Shown here piece by piece: positions 38,819-49,151 of a stretch of DNA of 64,000 nucleotides. The stretch comes from Aquella oligotrophica (lineage in GTDB: Bacteria > Pseudomonadota > Gammaproteobacteria > Burkholderiales > UBA11063): contig NZ_CP024847.1 of the NCBI RefSeq assembly GCF_002892535.1, forward strand, positions 1,302,001 through 1,366,000, given 5' to 3'. The first letter of the stretch is position 1. Every line of letters starts with the position of its first letter. Under the pieces are notes generated by a model. It was not told the DNA's origin, made no database searches, and was given only the letters and a program-made list of their open reading frames with translations. Made by a program: the position numbers and the translations under genes.

Positions 38819-39550
38819 TTATGAAGAAAAAGTAAGCTCTGAAATCCATGTTTGAACTTTATTAGTCTCTTCTTCTGCAAGTAGGTATTGATTTAATGAG
38901 GTACTCGCATTATGAAAGCGATAGTGTAATATTACTTCTGGTAGATTATTTGCTAAGATATTTTGTCCAAAAATAAGTCTTGCAAATAGATCATAATCAG
39001 CACATACTTTATAATTTGGATCATATCTCAAATTACCCAATGCTGATTTACGGAACATGACGCTTGGGTTTAAAAATGGCACGCCATCAAAAAAGCTTTG
39101 CTTTAATTCTTTGACTGATGAGGAAATCTGGTAATCCAGACGAACGCTAGATTTATCCGGGTAAAATCCTTCCGCTTGTCCGCCAACAAAACCAATACTT
39201 GGATTATTTATTAGAAATCTAATTTGGGTTTCAAATCTCATCGGCATACAAATATCATCGTGATCCATCATGGCGATAAATAAACCCTGTGCATGATCAA
39301 TTCCAATATTTGAGCTAGCGGCGATTTCCAAATTACTTGAGTTAGTTATCCAGTTAATTCGTTTATCATTGTAACTATCGACAATTGATTTTAATCTTGC
39401 TTCATCTTCTGGGCTATCATTGATAACTAGAAATTCAAAATCCGGATATGTTTGAGCAAGGACACTCTCAATTGCTTCGCGTAAATAAGTCTCATCTGTC
39501 TTATAAATTGGCATTACTACGCTAAGTAGCGTATTATTCTTTTGTGTCAT
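38819..39550 (-). CDS. family 2 glycosyltransferase
   Basis: A 243-residue GT-A fold glycosyltransferase without membrane segments. The nucleotide-sugar site begins with LLSVVMPIYKTDETYLREAI and contains the metal-binding acidic motif in AMMDHDDICMP. NPSVMFRKSAL and the following FARLIFG segment are typical of the family. The acceptor and sugar cannot be told. It probably adds a sugar to lipopolysaccharide, capsule or a surface glycan. It stands alone, 62 bases from the next gene on the same strand. Confidence 0.85.
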   Translation of the reverse strand: MTQKNNTLLSVVMPIYKTDETYLREAIESVLAQTYPDFEFLVINDSPEDEARLKSIVDSYNDKRINWITNSSNLEIAASSNIGIDHAQGLFIAMMDHDDICMPMRFETQIRFLINNPSIGFVGGQAEGFYPDKSSVRLDYQISSSVKELKQSFFDGVPFLNPSVMFRKSALGNLRYDPNYKVCADYDLFARLIFGQNILANNLPEVILHYRFHNASTSLNQYLLAEEETNKVQTWISELTFSS

Positions 39551-39612
39551 AATTTGGATGATTTCAATTTCTAGCTGGCAGCATATAGCAACTTAATTTT
39601 ATTATTTTTACG

Positions 39613-40275
39613 CTAATGGTTTCTTTGCTTATATCTACGGACAATTACAATTATCAATGAAATCAGGGCTATCCCTGCACAAATATAGAACATAATAACA
39701 AAATTCCTCATCTGCGGCTGTTGCTGGGCTTGAGCTACACATAGATTAATTTGTTGTTCGAGATTGCTTTCATTTTGTTGAGCCATGTGAGTATAAGTAT
39801 TACTCTCATATGCGGATAATCCTTGGCAGGCAACATCATAATAAGTAACAAGGCTATTTTTCTGAACGAAGATCCCACTTTCATTTAGTACTGATATAGA
39901 AGGAACTGTAAAAGGACCATAACTTGCACCTTGACATAGATTAAGGCTAGAAATAAAGTCGTTACTAAGAGCTACACTATTTGGGAATTTATTGCTGGTT
40001 CCTCTATAAGTCTGGCTACATTTTATAATCGCTGATTCAGATGGTTTGAAAGATGTAACAAGATCTGCGGCTTGACAACGAATTTGAAAACCATATGGGG
40101 TCTGGTTTTTTGTACAAAACTGTTGGTAATTATCCTGACTGGGATCTACTACTTGCTGGCTTACTTTACTTTTACTTTTTCTGTGGTGGCTACTACCGAA
40201 TAGATTGGAAAAAAAGCTGGCATTGGCAATCCCAAACCAGCATAGCAGAATTAAAAATATTGTTTTATTACGCAT
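39613..40275 (-). CDS. exported membrane-anchored protein of unknown function
   Basis: A 220-residue protein with a Sec signal peptide (ending at GIANA) and a C-terminal transmembrane helix (NFVIMFYICAGIALISLIIVIV). The helix is followed by the positive tail RRYKQRNH. The bulk therefore lies in the periplasm and the tail in the cytoplasm. Five Cys occur in the periplasmic part, and a basic stretch (HHRKSKSK) lies near the mature start. No family is recognised. It lies 13 bases downstream of nagB on the same strand and could be co-transcribed with it. Confidence 0.65.
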   Translation of the reverse strand: MRNKTIFLILLCWFGIANASFFSNLFGSSHHRKSKSKVSQQVVDPSQDNYQQFCTKNQTPYGFQIRCQAADLVTSFKPSESAIIKCSQTYRGTSNKFPNSVALSNDFISSLNLCQGASYGPFTVPSISVLNESGIFVQKNSLVTYYDVACQGLSAYESNTYTHMAQQNESNLEQQINLCVAQAQQQPQMRNFVIMFYICAGIALISLIIVIVRRYKQRNH

Positions 40276-40288
40276 AATTCTCTAAATT

Positions 40289-41104
40289 TTATACCAGATA
40301 GTCGCAAGCATTTTCCATTTCTGAATATTCATCTTGCATATTCTCAAAGTATTTTATGGTTTTAAATTTTAACTCATAAGCAGCGTGCTCATCGCAGATA
40401 ATCAATGCTTTTTTGTGGTATTGTAAAGCGGTAATTGGACACATGCTAGATACTGCGCCTTCGATTGCCTGACAAACTGCCTGTGCCTTATTAAACCCTT
40501 TCGCCATTACGATGACTTCTTTTGCCTGCATTACTGTATCAATCCCAATGGTTAAGGCAAGTTTAGGAGTTTTTTCTATATCCCCACCAAAAAATCTTGA
40601 ATTGGCAATGATTGTTGATAGGTTAAGATCTTTACTGCGTGTTTTAGAGGCAAGGGAAGAGCCTGGTTCATTAAACGCCAAATGCCCATCTTCACCAACA
40701 CCTCCTAGCTGGATATGGATTCCACCTACTTTGGCAATTTTTTCTTCATATTTTTCACATTCAGCATCAAGATCTTTAGCATTACCATCTAAAATATTAA
40801 TATTTTTCTTATTAATATCAATATGGCGGAAGAAGTTATGGTGCATATAGTAATGGTATGACTCAGGATGATCTTCAGCAAGTCCTACATACTCATCCAT
40901 GTTAAAAGTAACTACATGTTTAAAGCTAACTTTACCTTCTTTATTTAGGCGGATAAGCTCGTTATACATATCAAGTGGTGTTGACCCAGTAGGTAAACCA
41001 AGGACAAACGGTTTCTCTTTAGAAGGTTTGAAATCATTAATTTTCTTTGCCACATAGTTCGCTGCCCAGATACCAAGATTATGTTTAGAAATTAGTAAAC
41101 GCAT
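40289..41104 (-). CDS. nagB: glucosamine-6-phosphate deaminase
   Basis: NagB converts glucosamine-6-phosphate to fructose-6-phosphate and ammonia, linking amino-sugar use to glycolysis. The protein is 271 residues, as in E. coli. Motifs are [19 protein letters not shown] (phosphate loop), FNMDEYVGL with the catalytic Asp, [18 protein letters not shown] with the ring-opening His, and the C-terminal [15 protein letters not shown]. The start is supported by AAGGAAGG upstream. It follows hrpA by 15 bases. No nagA or transporter gene adjoins. Confidence 0.95.
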   Translation of the reverse strand: MRLLISKHNLGIWAANYVAKKINDFKPSKEKPFVLGLPTGSTPLDMYNELIRLNKEGKVSFKHVVTFNMDEYVGLAEDHPESYHYYMHHNFFRHIDINKKNINILDGNAKDLDAECEKYEEKIAKVGGIHIQLGGVGEDGHLAFNEPGSSLASKTRSKDLNLSTIIANSRFFGGDIEKTPKLALTIGIDTVMQAKEVIVMAKGFNKAQAVCQAIEGAVSSMCPITALQYHKKALIICDEHAAYELKFKTIKYFENMQDEYSEMENACDYLV

Positions 41105-41119
41105 ATAAATTACCTTCCT

Positions 41120-44100
41120 TTAAGCGGTTAGATGTTCCAGATATAATTGTTCCAGTTCTCCCAAAAGACGTTTGGCAGATACCGGGTATAAAGTTTTCAA
41201 CCCCTCAGCAAACAAGGAAATCCTTAATTCTTCTATTTTATATCTAAAGTCATATAATTCTGATTTTACAACTTTATGCATGGACTCCAATTTATCGACA
41301 TAATTATACCATTTATCATATATTGAACTAATCTCATTAGCATTAATTGTATCTCTTGTTGCTGATTTAGTATATCTATCAATTCGCGTTATAATTGCTT
41401 GCAAATATCGAGGGAAGTTGACTAAATGCTGCCACTTGGTATAATTAAGAAAATTATCATAAAATAGGTCGTCTAGTTGTATTTCTATTTCTTCGGCTAA
41501 GGGATGATTTTCAATTTGCTGTTTTACTTGTTGGTAAAATGCCGCAGTTTTACTTAGAGCATTATTTAACTCTAAAGTAAGCTTAGAAATATTTTGCCGT
41601 GAATTACTAATTAGCTGATTATATACTGCCTCAGTCTTAGGTAATTCATCCGCTAAAGCATCACTAATTGCTTGATTAACGATATAATTTGCAATAGTTT
41701 CCGATAGTTTATCCTTAGTATAAAATGGGCTAAATGTAAGGCTAATTTTCATAAAGTCTGGCAATTTACGACTTTGTAGGTATTTTAGTTGATCTTTTAA
41801 TTGCAATTTAACCAAGTTTATAAATCCGCGCCGGGTACTTAATCGCGCTTGTTCTACCTTACTCACTACACCATAAGTTATTGAACCATCCTTTTCCACA
41901 ATCAGGCTATAATAACCATTAATCTTACCTAATTCTATCTTGTTGCCAAGGTTGGCAAATTCTGGGATAAAGCCAGAAAGATTATTAATCTGTACGCCTG
42001 CTGATTGTTTAACCACTAGCTTATCTAGTACTGGATTAAGTTCTGTTCTAATTAAAGAAAGATCATCGCCGGATTTTATTAGCTTTTTATTGTCAAATAT
42101 TCTGAAATGACAACATAGGTGATGAGGGAAAGCGATCTTTGCCAGATTCTGGTAATCAAGCTCAATTTTCTTGGTCTGGGCATAGTTTATCAGCTGATTA
42201 ATCAGACTATCATTAGTATCACTTCCTGCTAGAAATTCTGTTATGGACTCGTTTAATGGATTAAATGCCAAGCGCACTGTTTTTGGTAGTGACTTTATTA
42301 AAAAACTAACCTTATCACGAATAATCCCCGGCACTAGCCACTCAAATTGTTTATCCTCAATCTGTTCCAGCTGGCTTAAATCAATATTAGCAATTACACC
42401 ATCTTCAGGATTTTCATGATCAAAGATATAGTTTAGTTTTATCTTTTGTCCATTATTTAGCATGTAATCAGGGAATAATTCGAGCTTTTCACCATCTTTA
42501 TTGATGCGGGCAATAAATTCATTTTTATCAAGTCTAAGGCTGTTATCACCATTTGCTGCGATGTAATTATCCAGAGTAACTTGATCGATAATCTCTACTG
42601 GTAATTTTTCTATATAGAAACTAAATAATTCATCATCAATAAGCATAAAATAAGTGCGCAGTTTATCTTCAAGTTTTTCAAGCTCGTTAATAACATTCTG
42701 ATTATGCGTAATAAAGCTATATTTTTTATTAAGCTCTGCAGGAACTAAACCTTCTTTTATGAAAATCTCACGTGATTCACTAGGGTTAATTAGCCCATAG
42801 GAGACTTTAGTGCTATCAATCAATAAACCATATAGCATGCTTGATTTGGTAGCCACTACTTCGCCACGTTTTTTATCCCAGCGCTGGCTTGAATAAGTGT
42901 ATTTGTATAAATGACTAGCGATCCGATTTAGCCATTGTGGTTCAATCTGGGCACAATTTCGCGCATAAAGACGACTGGTTTCAACTAAAGATCCTGCCAC
43001 CATCCATTTCGCAGAATCAGATAATTCACCCGGATGGATATAAAATTTTTTGCTATTGGTACCTAGATAATGATTATCTACAAGATCTTTTTGCCCAATA
43101 TTGGTAATAAAACCATGGAGGATAGCACTATGTAATTCACGATAAGCAGCTTCATTTGCATTTAGTTTATAGCCAAGACCTATCATTATTTCTTTTAGCT
43201 GACGATGTAGTTCATGCCATTCCCGTAAACGAACCAGCGAAATAAACTGTTTATGACATGCTTCCTGTAGTTTGCGATTAGATTTTTTATGCTCCAATTC
43301 GTTGTGGTACCAGCGCCAGATATTTAGAATCTGGATAAAGGCGGAATTTTTATCTGCCCAAAGCTGATGCCTTTCTCGTGCTAACTGTTGGTGCTCAAGG
43401 GGAGTTTCACGTGGATCTTGAATCGCAAGAAACGCAACAATGATGAGTGCTTCATTTAAAGAGGCATAGTCTTCTGCTGCTGCCACAAGGATTCTTGCTA
43501 GCTGTACATCAGTTGGAATTTGGGCTAATTTACGCCCAAGCGGGGTGATTTGATTATTTTCATCAATTGCTTGAACCTGAAATAATGTCCGGTAACCGTC
43601 ATTAAATGCTTTTTGCTCAGGCTGATCGAGAAATTCAAACTCATGGGGATCCCCAATATTTAGTGCTAACATCCTGAGAATTACATTTGCCAGATTACTT
43701 CTTAGTAGTTCTGGTTCGGTAAACTGTTTTCTGAGTTTAAATTCACTCTCGCTAAAAAGGCGGACACATAAACCATGACTAACCCGACCAACTCGTCCTG
43801 CACGCTGATTGCTGGAAGCCTGACTTGCCATTTCGATCTGTAATTGTTCTACCCGATTTCTAATGCTATAGCGTTTGACTTTGGCAAGACCACTATCGAT
43901 GACAAATTTAATTCCGGGAATAGTTAGTGATGTTTCAGCAATATTGGTTGCCAAAATAATCTTGATTCGTCCCGTGTCATTGAATATCTGTGCCTGAGCC
44001 TCATTATTCTGTCTTGCAAATAGTGCTAATAATTCATAATTACGTAATTCTGTCTTACGTAAATAATTAAGACACTCTTTTATCTCTCTCTCACCCGGGA

Positions 44101-44956
44101 GAAATACCAGTCCATGTCCACGCTCAATACTCAAAGCGGCAGAAATAGCCTGATAAATTCCTTGATTGAGACCTTCATTTTCTTCACCTTCGCCAAGGGG
44201 CTGATAGATGATATCTACTGGATAAGTTTTTCCGCTTACATTGATTAATGGGGCATTATTGAAAAATTTAACTAGCTTATCTGTTTCTAATGTTGCTGAG
44301 GTAACAATTATTTTTAGATCTGGGCGTTTAAATACCAATTTCTTTAGATAACCCAAAATAAAATCAATATTTAAGCTTCGTTCATGAACTTCATCAATGA
44401 TAAGTGCAGAATACTGTAGTAATAGTCGATCATTTTGGATTTCTTGCAGTAAAATTCCATCGGTCATTAATTTTATGGCTGTACTTTGGGTGGTGCGATC
44501 ATGAAAACGCATCTTGCATGCAACCAGAGCATTTTCTTGACTGGCTAAGCCTAACTCATAATTTATTCGTGAAGTTAATGATTTAGCAGCGATTCTTCGT
44601 GGCTGAGTATGTCCGATTAATCCATTTATTCCATAACCGAGTTCTAGCAAGATTTTGGGCAATTGAGTGGTTTTTCCCGAGCCAGTCTCACCACAAACTA
44701 TTGTTATCTGGTTCTGGCTAATCGCAGCTTTTATTTCTTCTACTGCTTGACTAACTGGCAACTCATTCGGATAATTTATTTTGATACTGGCAATTGATGC
44801 TTTACGCTTATCAATTGCCTCTAGCTCATGATTTATAATAGCAAGCAGTTTTTCCTGTCTTTGACTATTATGTTCATGCTTTTTTAGCTGGTTTAACCAG
44901 TAATTTTTATATGGTGAATCTGTATTATGTAACTTGTCGATAACTTCTGAATTCAT
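41120..44956 (-). CDS. hrpA: ATP-dependent RNA helicase HrpA
   Basis: A DEAH-box helicase of 1278 residues, close to the 1300 of E. coli HrpA, which acts on RNA and rescues stalled ribosomes. Seen in order: Walker A in CGETGSGKTTQLPK, Walker B/DEAH-type IIDEVHERSLN, motif III TSATLE, RecA2 motifs FLPGEREI and ATNIAETSLTIPGI, and motif VI SNQRAGRVGR. Helicase-associated, OB-like and the long C-terminal DUF3418 regions follow. The DEVH variant instead of DEAH occurs in this family. It lies between a ybaB terminator and nagB. Confidence 0.95.
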   Translation of the reverse strand: MNSEVIDKLHNTDSPYKNYWLNQLKKHEHNSQRQEKLLAIINHELEAIDKRKASIASIKINYPNELPVSQAVEEIKAAISQNQITIVCGETGSGKTTQLPKILLELGYGINGLIGHTQPRRIAAKSLTSRINYELGLASQENALVACKMRFHDRTTQSTAIKLMTDGILLQEIQNDRLLLQYSALIIDEVHERSLNIDFILGYLKKLVFKRPDLKIIVTSATLETDKLVKFFNNAPLINVSGKTYPVDIIYQPLGEGEENEGLNQGIYQAISAALSIERGHGLVFLPGEREIKECLNYLRKTELRNYELLALFARQNNEAQAQIFNDTGRIKIILATNIAETSLTIPGIKFVIDSGLAKVKRYSIRNRVEQLQIEMASQASSNQRAGRVGRVSHGLCVRLFSESEFKLRKQFTEPELLRSNLANVILRMLALNIGDPHEFEFLDQPEQKAFNDGYRTLFQVQAIDENNQITPLGRKLAQIPTDVQLARILVAAAEDYASLNEALIIVAFLAIQDPRETPLEHQQLARERHQLWADKNSAFIQILNIWRWYHNELEHKKSNRKLQEACHKQFISLVRLREWHELHRQLKEIMIGLGYKLNANEAAYRELHSAILHGFITNIGQKDLVDNHYLGTNSKKFYIHPGELSDSAKWMVAGSLVETSRLYARNCAQIEPQWLNRIASHLYKYTYSSQRWDKKRGEVVATKSSMLYGLLIDSTKVSYGLINPSESREIFIKEGLVPAELNKKYSFITHNQNVINELEKLEDKLRTYFMLIDDELFSFYIEKLPVEIIDQVTLDNYIAANGDNSLRLDKNEFIARINKDGEKLELFPDYMLNNGQKIKLNYIFDHENPEDGVIANIDLSQLEQIEDKQFEWLVPGIIRDKVSFLIKSLPKTVRLAFNPLNESITEFLAGSDTNDSLINQLINYAQTKKIELDYQNLAKIAFPHHLCCHFRIFDNKKLIKSGDDLSLIRTELNPVLDKLVVKQSAGVQINNLSGFIPEFANLGNKIELGKINGYYSLIVEKDGSITYGVVSKVEQARLSTRRGFINLVKLQLKDQLKYLQSRKLPDFMKISLTFSPFYTKDKLSETIANYIVNQAISDALADELPKTEAVYNQLISNSRQNISKLTLELNNALSKTAAFYQQVKQQIENHPLAEEIEIQLDDLFYDNFLNYTKWQHLVNFPRYLQAIITRIDRYTKSATRDTINANEISSIYDKWYNYVDKLESMHKVVKSELYDFRYKIEELRISLFAEGLKTLYPVSAKRLLGELEQLYLEHLTA

Positions 44957-44995
44957 TAGTAATATTTGTCTATATTTAAACTATTTGAAGCACTG

Positions 44996-45023
44996 ATTAA
45001 AAATCCCGGGATAATGCCCGGGA
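44996..45023 (-). terminator. rho-independent terminator after ybaB
   Basis: Read on the minus strand, TCCCGGG pairs with CCCGGGA across a 6-base loop and is followed by TTTTT. It lies 12 bases after the ybaB stop and separates the dnaX-ybaB operon from hrpA. Confidence 0.85.
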
Positions 45024-45034
45024 CAAAAACTCTA

Positions 45035-45370
45035 TTAAAATGGAAATTTCATTCCACCTGGTAGTCCGCCAAACGGCATACCTGCTGTAGCTGCTCCCAT
45101 TTTTGACTGGCTTTGTTCTTCGACTTTACGGTTGGCATCATTAACTGCCGCAGCAATCAGATCTTCCAGCATTTCTTTGTCATCCATAACCGCATCATCA
45201 ATAGTTACTTTTTTTATATCATGTTTTCCTGTCATTGTTACTTTAACCATTCCAGCTCCAGATTCTCCTTCAACTTCAAGCTTTGCAACCTCTTCCTGAG
45301 CCTTTTCAAGATTCTTTTGCATTTCCTGAGCTTTTTTCATTAATCCGGCCAGTTGTCCTTTATCAAACAT
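45035..45370 (-). CDS. ybaB: YbaB/EbfC family nucleoid-associated protein
   Basis: A 111-residue DNA-binding protein of the YbaB/EbfC family. It begins with a coiled helix [20 protein letters not shown], then the strand [20 protein letters not shown], and ends with a Gly/Met/Pro-rich tail ([16 protein letters not shown]). These proteins bind DNA as dimers and influence gene expression. As in most proteobacteria it lies right behind dnaX, 21 bases away. recR, often third in this operon, is absent here. Confidence 0.95.
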   Translation of the reverse strand: MFDKGQLAGLMKKAQEMQKNLEKAQEEVAKLEVEGESGAGMVKVTMTGKHDIKKVTIDDAVMDDKEMLEDLIAAAVNDANRKVEEQSQSKMGAATAGMPFGGLPGGMKFPF

Positions 45371-45391
45371 ATTTATTCCTTTTTTAAATAA

Positions 45392-47215
45392 TCAGTCTAG
45401 TGGTTTTATTGAATTAGGGATTATTTTAGCAGAAAAGTTATTAACTAAATCCTGAATTATTGGATCATTATTAATCGCCTCTTCTGCCAATAGCTGTTTT
45501 TCCCGTTTAATATTTTCATTTTGAATAGTTAATGATTCTTTAAGAGTCTCAACAAAATTAAATTCAAGATCATAGTCCTGCTTATAATGTTCTGCTAATA
45601 ACTGTTCAAGTATATCAACACATTCATGATTAACAGCTTCTCTAAATTTATTGTCAACAGAAATGGTAATGGTATGACCACTAAATTTCTCCAATTGGGA
45701 GTTTTTTAGGATCATTCCTATCCTTGTGTGAGTTGGGTATTTATTGTAATCAATGCTACTGGTGAATTTTAGCCAATCTCCATCAAATTCATCTACTGAT
45801 GCTATATTTGTAGGTAATATTTCACTTTGTACATCATTGATAATGATAGGTGATTGCTCAATTATTCTGTCTTCATGATTACTTGTTGTTTGACTTTCCG
45901 TTTCCCATGGGGGAGTATTTTCCGGTATAGGGTTTGCATCTAATGCTGAGGATACTGGCGATACCTCTTCAGGAGCGGATATGGGTAGATTTTCTTCAAG
46001 AGTGATATTATTTTCAATTTCTTTGCTTATTATTTTTTCTGGTAAAGTTGCTTCTTTATCATCAAGAGAATCATGCTTTGTCGAAACATTAACTACCTGA
46101 CTTTTAAAGTTTGCATTACTAACAATGATTTCTTTTTCTGCACTACTACCAATACTAAATGCGAGCATTCTCATTATAGTCATTGTAAAGCATGGATATT
46201 TATTACTTACTTTTTTTAGTTGCTCCATGCCTAGGCTACTAATCTCAAAATATAACTGACAATCCTGAATTGATATTTGCCGCGCCAAATTCAAGAGTTC
46301 TAGCTTAATATCTTCATTGGGAACTAATTGTGCAATTCCAATCTGAAAAAGCATATGATTCAACTGAGCTAGTAAATTCTCAAGATTTGCCCCCTCGAGA
46401 TTAAGATTCTCACAAATTGAGAAAAGAGCTAGGCTATTTTTATTAATTATGGCTTCAAGTATTGCAATTAAGACGCTATTATCGCTAAGACCTAACATTT
46501 GTTGTACCGTAGTCTCAGTGATATTTCCATTTGAAAATGCAATTGCCTGATCGGTAAGTGATAAAGCATCACGCATACTACCATTGGCGGCACTAGCCAA
46601 TATTGTTAGTGCTGGCTTTTGAAAGCTGATTTGTTCTTGTGATAAAACCCAGTCGAGATGATTTTCTATTTCATTGGCAGCAAGATTACGTAATTTCAAT
46701 TGTAAGCAGCGAGAAAGTATCGTTATTGGTACTTTTTGCGGGTCAGTAGTTGCCAAGATAAATATTATGTGTGCAGGTGGCTCTTCAAGGGTTTTTAACA
46801 TTGCATTAAATGCTGATTTTGACAGCATATGCACTTCATCAATTATGTAAATCTTATATTTACCACTGCTTGGTGCATACTGCGCATTTTCAAGTACTTC
46901 ACGGATATTATCTACTCCCGTATTTGAAGCTGCATCAATCTCGATTACATCTACATAGCGCCCACTATCAATTTGCTGGCAATTTTGACAGACACAACAT
47001 GGTTCATTATCTTCTAAATTAAGGCAATTTAAGGCTTTGGCAATAATTCTTGCAATAGTGGTTTTTCCTACTCCACGAGTTCCTGTCAATAGATATGCAT
47101 GATGTAGGCGATTGGTTGCTAGTATATTTTTTAATATCGTTACAGTATTTTGTTGCCCAATCAGGTCAGTAAATCTTTTGGGTCTCCATTTTCGCGCAAG
47201 AACAGTATGTGCCAT
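45392..47215 (-). CDS. dnaX: DNA polymerase III subunits gamma and tau
   Basis: The clamp-loader ATPase, 607 residues. The start at 47215 (MAHTVLARKWRPKRF) is chosen over an in-frame TTG four codons upstream because that TTG overlaps the GGA ribosome site. Motifs are Walker A in LTGTRGVGKTTIAR, the zinc-module cysteines in CLNLEDNEPCCVCQNCQQ, Walker B in YIIDEVHMLS, and sensor motif ILSRCLQLKLR. Domain III follows, and a C-terminal tau part from about 375 is Glu/Asn-rich before a DNA-binding-like end. Whether a gamma form arises by frameshifting cannot be seen. It forms an operon with ybaB. Confidence 0.95.
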   Translation of the reverse strand: MAHTVLARKWRPKRFTDLIGQQNTVTILKNILATNRLHHAYLLTGTRGVGKTTIARIIAKALNCLNLEDNEPCCVCQNCQQIDSGRYVDVIEIDAASNTGVDNIREVLENAQYAPSSGKYKIYIIDEVHMLSKSAFNAMLKTLEEPPAHIIFILATTDPQKVPITILSRCLQLKLRNLAANEIENHLDWVLSQEQISFQKPALTILASAANGSMRDALSLTDQAIAFSNGNITETTVQQMLGLSDNSVLIAILEAIINKNSLALFSICENLNLEGANLENLLAQLNHMLFQIGIAQLVPNEDIKLELLNLARQISIQDCQLYFEISSLGMEQLKKVSNKYPCFTMTIMRMLAFSIGSSAEKEIIVSNANFKSQVVNVSTKHDSLDDKEATLPEKIISKEIENNITLEENLPISAPEEVSPVSSALDANPIPENTPPWETESQTTSNHEDRIIEQSPIIINDVQSEILPTNIASVDEFDGDWLKFTSSIDYNKYPTHTRIGMILKNSQLEKFSGHTITISVDNKFREAVNHECVDILEQLLAEHYKQDYDLEFNFVETLKESLTIQNENIKREKQLLAEEAINNDPIIQDLVNNFSAKIIPNSIKPLD

Positions 47216-47293
47216 TAGTTTTTCCAATTATAAACTAAGTTGATTTTATCATAGCTTATACTAACGTAAATCAAATAATCTCGCTAGTGTCAG

Positions 47294-48445
47294 TTAGCTA
47301 GGTGATCTTAAACTACGCAAACATAATTTAACAATTCTTCTGAAGCTTATCTTCTCGATATAGCTTGATTTACCACTAAAGACATCCATAAAACCATTTA
47401 TTGCCTTTTCTGTTGTTATCATTGGTAAAATTTGATGCATATACCGATTAAGGAAAAATGACATGATTTTGGCACGCCCCAAATCCTTGCCAATATTCAA
47501 GTGAAAATCTTGTGTATATTTTTTAAGAAGGCTTATATTATTAGCGCTTATTACTTCACTAATTCTTTTTGCTGCTAAATACCCTGATTTTATTGCAGGC
47601 CTGATTCCTTCAGCGGTTAGTGGGTCAACACACCCGGCAATCTCACCAATTAGAACTATTCTACCAGATACTAATTTATGTTTTTTCTTATAAAGCTCAA
47701 TCGGATGACCATGCAGATTAGCTTTATCAAATTGTTCAACTCCAAATTTTGCTACATATGTCGATAGTTTTTTGGGAAGAGTTACCTTGCCTTTTTCTTT
47801 CCCCTTGATTAATCCACCAATGCCTAATGAAAGTCCCTCAGCTTTTGGAAAGTTCCAAGCATAACCACTATCGTTATAATCAAAATCGATATATAGCTTT
47901 CCATTAAGGTCTTCATTAGAGTAATGCTCATACTCCATTGCTGCCAGTATCGTATTTTCCGGTGCTATCCCAAGCCTTTTTGCTAGCTTTCCACGCCCAC
48001 CTTCAGCTAGGACAATTACCTTACCGCTAAATTGCTGATTCTCTGCTATAACTAGTGTACTATCATCATTTTGATTAATTATATCCTTAACTTCACAATT
48101 AGCAATAAATTCTACGCCAGTAGATTTGGCTTTTTCAAGTAGATAATTATCAAATACTTCGCGTCGAACCATCCATAATTCATGCTGATTGCTTTCTATT
48201 TCTTTGCCATTAGCAACCATTACAACATTATTACATTTATAATTTATTGCGGATTCTAATGGAAAATCAAGATAATTGGCAACTTCGGGTGACACACCCC
48301 CGCCACAGGGTTTATATCTTGGGAATGTAGCTTTATCAATAAGTAATATCTTAGCATCAGGCTTTAGACGCTTAATATTGTAGGCGCAGCTAGTGCCAGA
48401 TGGTCCAGCACCAACAATAATCACATCGTATAAGGAATTATTCAT
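47294..48445 (-). CDS. geranylgeranyl reductase family FAD oxidoreductase
   Basis: A 383-residue flavoprotein. It has an N-terminal FAD-binding motif (VIIVGAGPSGTSCAYNI), the family mark YKPCGGGVSPEV, and the second nucleotide motif IVLIGEIAGCVDPLTAEGIR. Members reduce isoprenoid double bonds or oxidise related lipids; the substrate here is not known. It overlaps the tcdA stop by 8 bases, so it is translated with tcdA, the exchanger and aroE as one operon. Confidence 0.85.
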   Translation of the reverse strand: MNNSLYDVIIVGAGPSGTSCAYNIKRLKPDAKILLIDKATFPRYKPCGGGVSPEVANYLDFPLESAINYKCNNVVMVANGKEIESNQHELWMVRREVFDNYLLEKAKSTGVEFIANCEVKDIINQNDDSTLVIAENQQFSGKVIVLAEGGRGKLAKRLGIAPENTILAAMEYEHYSNEDLNGKLYIDFDYNDSGYAWNFPKAEGLSLGIGGLIKGKEKGKVTLPKKLSTYVAKFGVEQFDKANLHGHPIELYKKKHKLVSGRIVLIGEIAGCVDPLTAEGIRPAIKSGYLAAKRISEVISANNISLLKKYTQDFHLNIGKDLGRAKIMSFFLNRYMHQILPMITTEKAINGFMDVFSGKSSYIEKISFRRIVKLCLRSLRSPS

Positions 48446-49151
48446 GAGTAATCAAATCCTGAAGTACTTTACCTGAAAGCATTATCCCAAAGAGTGCTGG
48501 CAAGTAGCTGATTGTTCCATTTATTGGTCTCCCGCCTTCTGGATTAGGTTTGGGTTTATTATATGCTTCTTCCTCAGAATATACGACAGTTAGCCCTTTT
48601 TTTATTCCATTTTCCCGTAGCCGCAAACGAATGTTTCTGGCAAGTGCACAAACTTTAGTTTTACTGATATCAGCTAATCTAGCTTTACTTACATCGATTC
48701 TATTCCCAGCTCCCATACTTGAGACTACTGAGATTTTATTTTTTAGACAATAAATCAGCAAGGCTAATTTTGAATTTACCGTATCTATGCAATCTATCAC
48801 GTAGTCCGGTTTATCTGCCAGTAATTCTTCAAGATTATCTTCATTAATAAAAGTCTGTTTTACAATTAGATTTATTTTGGAGTTAATTTCAAGTATTCTT
48901 TTTTCAAATTCAGTAACCTTGGGTTTGCCAACATTATTTAGATTGGTAATTAGTTGGCGATTAATATTAGTAATATCAACTACATCATTATCAATAATTG
49001 TTACTTTACCAATTCCAGCCCGCACTATAGCTTCAACAGCATAACCACCAACCCCACCAACTCCAGCAATAAGAACATGTTTACTAGCTAATTTTGCTAC
49101 ACCTTCTTCACCAAGTAAAATACTAGTTCGGGTAAATTGTTCATTAATCAT
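48438..49151 (-). CDS. tcdA: tRNA threonylcarbamoyladenosine dehydratase
   Basis: An E1-like ATP-dependent enzyme of 237 residues that cyclises t6A to ct6A in tRNA at position 37. The adenylation fold is marked by HVLIAGVGGVGGYAVEAIVR and by IIDNDVVDITNINRQL. CIDTVNSKLALLIYCL and a VSSMGAGNRIDVSKA segment follow. The length is slightly shorter than the E. coli enzyme (268). It overlaps the exchanger gene by 4 bases and the reductase gene by 8. Confidence 0.92.
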   Translation of the reverse strand: MINEQFTRTSILLGEEGVAKLASKHVLIAGVGGVGGYAVEAIVRAGIGKVTIIDNDVVDITNINRQLITNLNNVGKPKVTEFEKRILEINSKINLIVKQTFINEDNLEELLADKPDYVIDCIDTVNSKLALLIYCLKNKISVVSSMGAGNRIDVSKARLADISKTKVCALARNIRLRLRENGIKKGLTVVYSEEEAYNKPKPNPEGGRPINGTISYLPALFGIMLSGKVLQDLITHE